The position numbers and the translations under genes are program-made. The notes beneath the pieces are model-generated. The model searched no databases and had not been told where the DNA came from. It was given only the letters and a program-made list of their open reading frames with translations. Below, piece by piece: positions 60,950 to 64,000 of a DNA stretch of 64,000 nt. Origin of the DNA: Sulfuricella sp035530375 (lineage in GTDB: Bacteria > Pseudomonadota > Gammaproteobacteria > Burkholderiales > Sulfuricellaceae); contig DATKUY010000037.1 in the NCBI GenBank assembly GCA_035530375.1, positions 24,450-88,449 on the forward strand, written 5' to 3'. Position 1 is the first letter of the stretch. Each line of letters begins with the position of its first letter.

Positions 60950-60960
60950 TACGGCTATGG
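60944..60960. repeat. Hairpin spanning both stop codons of mltF and serS
   Basis: CCATAG (60944-60949) and CTATGG (60955-60960) pair across a 5-base loop. The stop codon of mltF (TAG on the plus strand) and that of serS (TAG on the minus strand) both lie inside the arms. It may serve as a minimal two-way end of transcription, though it lacks T-runs. Confidence 0.5.
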
Positions 60961-62235
60961 CGCAATAACCTCATGCCCGCCCATATAGGGCTGCAGCACG
61001 GCAGGAATATTCATCCCGCCATCCGCGCGCTGATAGTTTTCCAGAATCGCCACCAGCGTCCGGCCAACCGCCAGGCCCGAACCGTTGACCGTGTGCACCA
61101 ATTCCGGCTTGCCCTTTTCATTGCGGTAGCGCGCCTGCATGCGCCGTGCCTGGAAAGCCTCGAAATTGCTGCATGATGAGATTTCCCGATAAGCATTCTG
61201 CGCCGGCAGCCACACCTCCAGGTCGTAGGTCTTGGCAGATGAGAATCCGATATCGCCGCTGCACAACGCCATTACCCGGTAGGGCAATTCCAGCTTCTTC
61301 AGGATAGTTTCGGCATGGCCGGTGAGCTCCTCCAGCGCCTCGTAGGATTTCGCCGGATGGACGATCTGCACCAGCTCCACCTTGTCGAACTGGTGCTGGC
61401 GAATCATGCCGCGCGTATCCCTGCCGTAAGACCCTGCCTCGGAACGAAAACACGGAGTATGGGCGGTAAATTTCAGCGGCAAGCTTTCCAGAGCCACGAT
61501 CTCGTCGCGCACCATGTTGGTCACCGGCACTTCGGCGGTGGGGATCAGGTAAAGCTTCTCGGCCTCGCTTTTCTGTACCGAAAAAAGGTCCGCCTCGAAT
61601 TTTGGCAACTGCCCGGTGCCAAGCATCGAATCGGCATTCACCAGATAGGGCACGTACACCTCGGTGTAGCCATGCTCCCGGGTATGCACGTCGAGCATGA
61701 ACTGCGCCAGCGCCCGGTGCAGCCGCGCCAGTTGCCCTTTCATCAGGGAAAACCGGCTACCGGTAATCTTGGTCGCAGTAGCAAAATCCAGCTGTCCCAG
61801 ACCCTCGCCTACATCCACATGGTCACGCACCGGGAAATCGAAACTGCGCGGCATGCCGATCCGGCGCACTTCCACGTTGTCATTCTCGGATTTGCCGATC
61901 GGGGTGGTTTCATGCGGCAGATTGGGGATCTGCAGCAGCAGTTCCTGCAATTTCGCCTGGATTTCCTCCAGCTTCGATTCGGCATCCTTCAGCTCATCCC
62001 CCAGATTCGCCACTTCCGCCATGATCGCGCCGACGTCCTCACCCTTGGCCTTGGCCTGGCCGATCTGCTTGGAAGTTGCGTTGCGCTTTGCCTGCAATTC
62101 CTGGGTGCGGGTCTGGACGGTTTTACGTTCCTGCTCCAGCACCTGGAAGGCCGCGACATCCAGCTCAAAGCCGCGTACAGCCAAGTCTTTTGCTACCCCA
62201 TCCAGATCGTTGCGCAACAATTGTATGTCTAACAT
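60955..62235 (-). CDS. serS: Seryl-tRNA synthetase
   Basis: SerS charges tRNA-Ser. The 426-residue enzyme has the N-terminal coiled-coil arm (VLEQERKTVQTRTQELQAKRNATSK quoted in part as VLEQERKTVQTRTQELQ) that reads the long variable arm, class II motif 2 with FTAHTPCFRSEAGSYGRDTRG and motif 3 with NGSGLAVGRTLVAILENYQ. Its convergent partner mltF ends five bases away. The tRNA-Ser gene lies only 1.5 kb upstream in the window. Confidence 0.97.
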   Translation of the reverse strand: MLDIQLLRNDLDGVAKDLAVRGFELDVAAFQVLEQERKTVQTRTQELQAKRNATSKQIGQAKAKGEDVGAIMAEVANLGDELKDAESKLEEIQAKLQELLLQIPNLPHETTPIGKSENDNVEVRRIGMPRSFDFPVRDHVDVGEGLGQLDFATATKITGSRFSLMKGQLARLHRALAQFMLDVHTREHGYTEVYVPYLVNADSMLGTGQLPKFEADLFSVQKSEAEKLYLIPTAEVPVTNMVRDEIVALESLPLKFTAHTPCFRSEAGSYGRDTRGMIRQHQFDKVELVQIVHPAKSYEALEELTGHAETILKKLELPYRVMALCSGDIGFSSAKTYDLEVWLPAQNAYREISSCSNFEAFQARRMQARYRNEKGKPELVHTVNGSGLAVGRTLVAILENYQRADGGMNIPAVLQPYMGGHEVIAP

Positions 62236-62247
62236 GACAGCTCCCGG

Positions 62248-63561
62248 TTATTTCTCTTTCTTCGCTTTTCTGTCCAGCTCGCGCAGATGCGCCAGCCGCT
62301 CGCCGATCTTGCTTTCCAGTCCGCGCGGCGTGGGCCGGTAAAATTCGGTCGGCTGCATTTCATCCGGGAAATAGCTTTCCCCGGCGGCGTAGGCCTCCGG
62401 CTCGTCATGGGCATAACGGTAGGCGTGGCCGTAGCCCAGCTCCTTCATCAGCTTCGTCGGCGCGTTGCGCAGGTGCAATGGCACCGGACGGCTTTTGTCA
62501 TTTTTAACGAAAGCCCGTGCATTATTATACGCCACGTAGGCGGCATTGCTCTTGGGCACGCAAGCCATATAGAGCACGGCCTGGGCCAGGGTCAACTCGC
62601 CCTCCGGGCTGCCCAGCCGCTCGTAGGTTTCCACCGCATCCAGCGCCATCCTGAGCGCGCGCGGATCGGCCAGGCCGACATCCTCGCTCGCCATGCGGAT
62701 GATGCGGCGGCCGAGATAACGCGGGTCGGCGCCGCCGTCCAGCATGCGCACCAGCCAGTACAGCGCCGCATCCGGGTTGGAGCCGCGCACCGACTTGTGC
62801 AGGGCGGAAATCTGGTCGTAGAACTCCTCGCCGCCCTTGTCGAAGCGCCTGCCGCTCCGGGCCAGGGCGTTCTTGACCAGCGCCTCGTCGATGTGCGTGA
62901 CCTGGCCGGTTTCCGCCGCAGTCTTCATCTGCTCCAGCAGGTTCAGCAGCCGCCGCGCATCGCCGTCCGCATAGCCGATCAGCAGCGATTTCGCCGCTTC
63001 GTCGAAGGTCAATCCTTGCAAGGCGATTCCGGTCGCCCTGTCAAAAAGCTGCCCAAGTTCCTGCTCGGTCAATGCCTGCAGCACATAAACCTGGGCGCGC
63101 GACAGCAATGCGCTGTTCACCTCGAATGAGGGATTTTCGGTGGTAGCGCCGATGAAAGTCACCAGTCCCTGCTCGACAAAGGGCAGAAAGGCATCCTGCT
63201 GCGCCTTGTTGAAGCGGTGGACTTCGTCGACGAACAGAATGGTGTGGCGGCCGAACTGCTGCAGGTTGATCTGCGCCCGGTCGATCGCTTCGCGGATGTC
63301 TTTTACCCCGGAAAGCACCGCAGACAGCGCAATGAAATCGGCGTCGAAGGCCTGCGCGGTAAGCCGTGCGATAGTGGTCTTACCCACGCCCGGCGGGCCC
63401 CACAAAATCATGGAATGCAATTTTCTGGATTCGAACGCCAGGCGCAGCGGCTTGCCGGGGCCAAGCAAATGGGACTGGCCGATCACTTCATCCAGAGTCT
63501 TGGGGCGCAGCCGCTCGGCCAGGGGCGAATCGGGAACAGCGGCGGAAAACAGATCAGTCAC
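62248..63561 (-). CDS. rarA: Replication-associated recombination protein RarA
   Basis: RarA (MgsA) is a AAA+ clamp-loader-like ATPase acting at stalled forks. The 437-residue protein has LAERLRPKTLDEVIGQSHLL, Walker A GPPGVGKTT, Walker B in LFVDEVHRFNKAQQD, and sensor region GATTENPSFEVNSALLSR. The C-terminal helical domain contains SEDVGLADPRAL and HLRNAPTKLMKELGYG. It overlaps lolA by eight bases, indicating one operon lolA-rarA-serS. Confidence 0.96.
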   Translation of the reverse strand: MTDLFSAAVPDSPLAERLRPKTLDEVIGQSHLLGPGKPLRLAFESRKLHSMILWGPPGVGKTTIARLTAQAFDADFIALSAVLSGVKDIREAIDRAQINLQQFGRHTILFVDEVHRFNKAQQDAFLPFVEQGLVTFIGATTENPSFEVNSALLSRAQVYVLQALTEQELGQLFDRATGIALQGLTFDEAAKSLLIGYADGDARRLLNLLEQMKTAAETGQVTHIDEALVKNALARSGRRFDKGGEEFYDQISALHKSVRGSNPDAALYWLVRMLDGGADPRYLGRRIIRMASEDVGLADPRALRMALDAVETYERLGSPEGELTLAQAVLYMACVPKSNAAYVAYNNARAFVKNDKSRPVPLHLRNAPTKLMKELGYGHAYRYAHDEPEAYAAGESYFPDEMQPTEFYRPTPRGLESKIGERLAHLRELDRKAKKEK

Positions 63562-64000
63562 CGATCACGTCCACGCCCTTGGGGGGCGCAAATGTGAAGG
63601 CGCCGGGAGGAATCTTCGGATTGCGCTCAATGTCCGAAAAACGGATCACCGTGGTTTGGCTAAAATGGTCACGCAGTTCCATCACATCGAGCCCCTTCGT
63701 GGAAAAGCCCATGCGCACGCTTTCGAAAGAGCTTTCCTTGTCTTTGGGCGTCGCCTCAAGCCAATCCAGCGAGCCGCGCCTGCCCAGATCCTTCAAATCG
63801 AAGTGCAGTTCGATCTCGTTGCTCCCCGCCAGCAGTGCTGCGGGGCTAGACCCGATCGCGCGATCCATCTGCTTCACCACAACCTGCTTGAGATCGACGT
63901 CATACATCCACAACTTGACGCCGTCACCGACAATCAACTGCTCGTAAGGTTTCTCATATACCCAGCGGAATTTGCCAGGACGGGAAAACAGCATGGTGCC
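63554..64000 (-). CDS. lolA: Outer membrane lipoprotein carrier LolA, partial
   Basis: LolA ferries lipoproteins through the periplasm from LolCDE to LolB. Only the C-terminal three quarters are visible, because the reading frame stays open to the right edge. The recognisable core is SRPGKFRWVYEKPYEQLIVG, GDGVKLWMYDVDLKQVVV, FSDIERNPKIPPGAF and FAPPKGVDVIGD. The N-terminal signal peptide is outside the window. It is the first visible gene of the rarA-serS unit. Confidence 0.95.
   Translation of the reverse strand, partial: GTMLFSRPGKFRWVYEKPYEQLIVGDGVKLWMYDVDLKQVVVKQMDRAIGSSPAALLAGSNEIELHFDLKDLGRRGSLDWLEATPKDKESSFESVRMGFSTKGLDVMELRDHFSQTTVIRFSDIERNPKIPPGAFTFAPPKGVDVIGD

Overview
The window looks like chromosomal DNA of a flagellated betaproteobacterium. 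The gene neighbourhoods (bamC-dapA, smpB-ratA-rnfH next to guaB, iscR followed by two cysteine desulfurase genes, flhBAFG-fliA-motCD) fit the Nitrosomonadales, for example the Gallionellaceae/Sulfuricellaceae side. I cannot fix the genus from the sequence alone. Nearly everything is core genome. There is no prophage, insertion sequence, CRISPR array, rRNA operon or recognisable defence island; the only accessory-type gene is a HicA-like toxin cut by the left edge.

Layout. 1-240: partial hicA-type toxin with a dyad operator. 455-3546 (minus): guaA and guaB with a terminator between them. 3701-4512 (plus): two small envelope genes. 4514-5271 (minus): rnfH and ratA. 5333-8234 (plus): smpB and a molybdenum cofactor block (mobB, moeA, moaD, moaE). 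8376-9181 (plus): flgM-flgN behind a sigma-28 promoter. 9225-17013 (minus): flhB-flhA-flhF-flhG-fliA-motC-motD, mostly with overlapping ends. 17159-23869 (minus): isc operon iscR, extra cysteine desulfurase, iscS, iscU, iscA, hscB, hscA, fdx, iscX. Then cysE and trmJ (minus), suhB and mutS (plus), a SlyD-type isomerase and a Bcp-type peroxiredoxin (minus), an Ala/Pro-repeat lipoprotein (plus), and a metallo-hydrolase, bamC, dapA, B12-dependent nrdJ and a small ORF (minus).

35853-50031 (minus): the second flagellar cluster, fliR-Q-P-O-N-M-L, fliK, fliJ-I-H-G-F, fliE and the fleR/fleS two-component pair. 50382-56742 (plus): two tandem cheV genes, cheY, cheZ, cheA and an EAL-HDOD gene. The right end holds a DUF971 gene, an SDR oxidoreductase, mlaA, tRNA-Ser(CGA), mltF, serS, rarA and a partial lolA.

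How it fits together. The regulatory sequences match a flagellar cascade. FleS/FleR are encoded beside fliE, and sigma-54 promoter sequences are readable before fliE and before fliK. FliA (sigma-28) is encoded with the export genes, its anti-sigma factor FlgM lies behind a sigma-28 box, and the stator genes are translationally coupled to fliA. The Fe-S operon is headed by iscR with a strong IscR-type operator that overlaps the end of cysE, and a second, weaker copy lies upstream of cysE, linking cysteine supply to cluster assembly. Flagellin, hook/rod genes, fleQ, rpoN, cheW/B/R, moaA/moaC, hicB and the tmRNA gene are not in the window.

I found no convincing unknown multi-gene system. The leads I rate highest are the IscR-like sites, the sigma-54 promoters, the in-frame tandem repeats in fliK, the hairpin between iscU and iscA, and the uncharacterised small ORF coupled to nrdJ.
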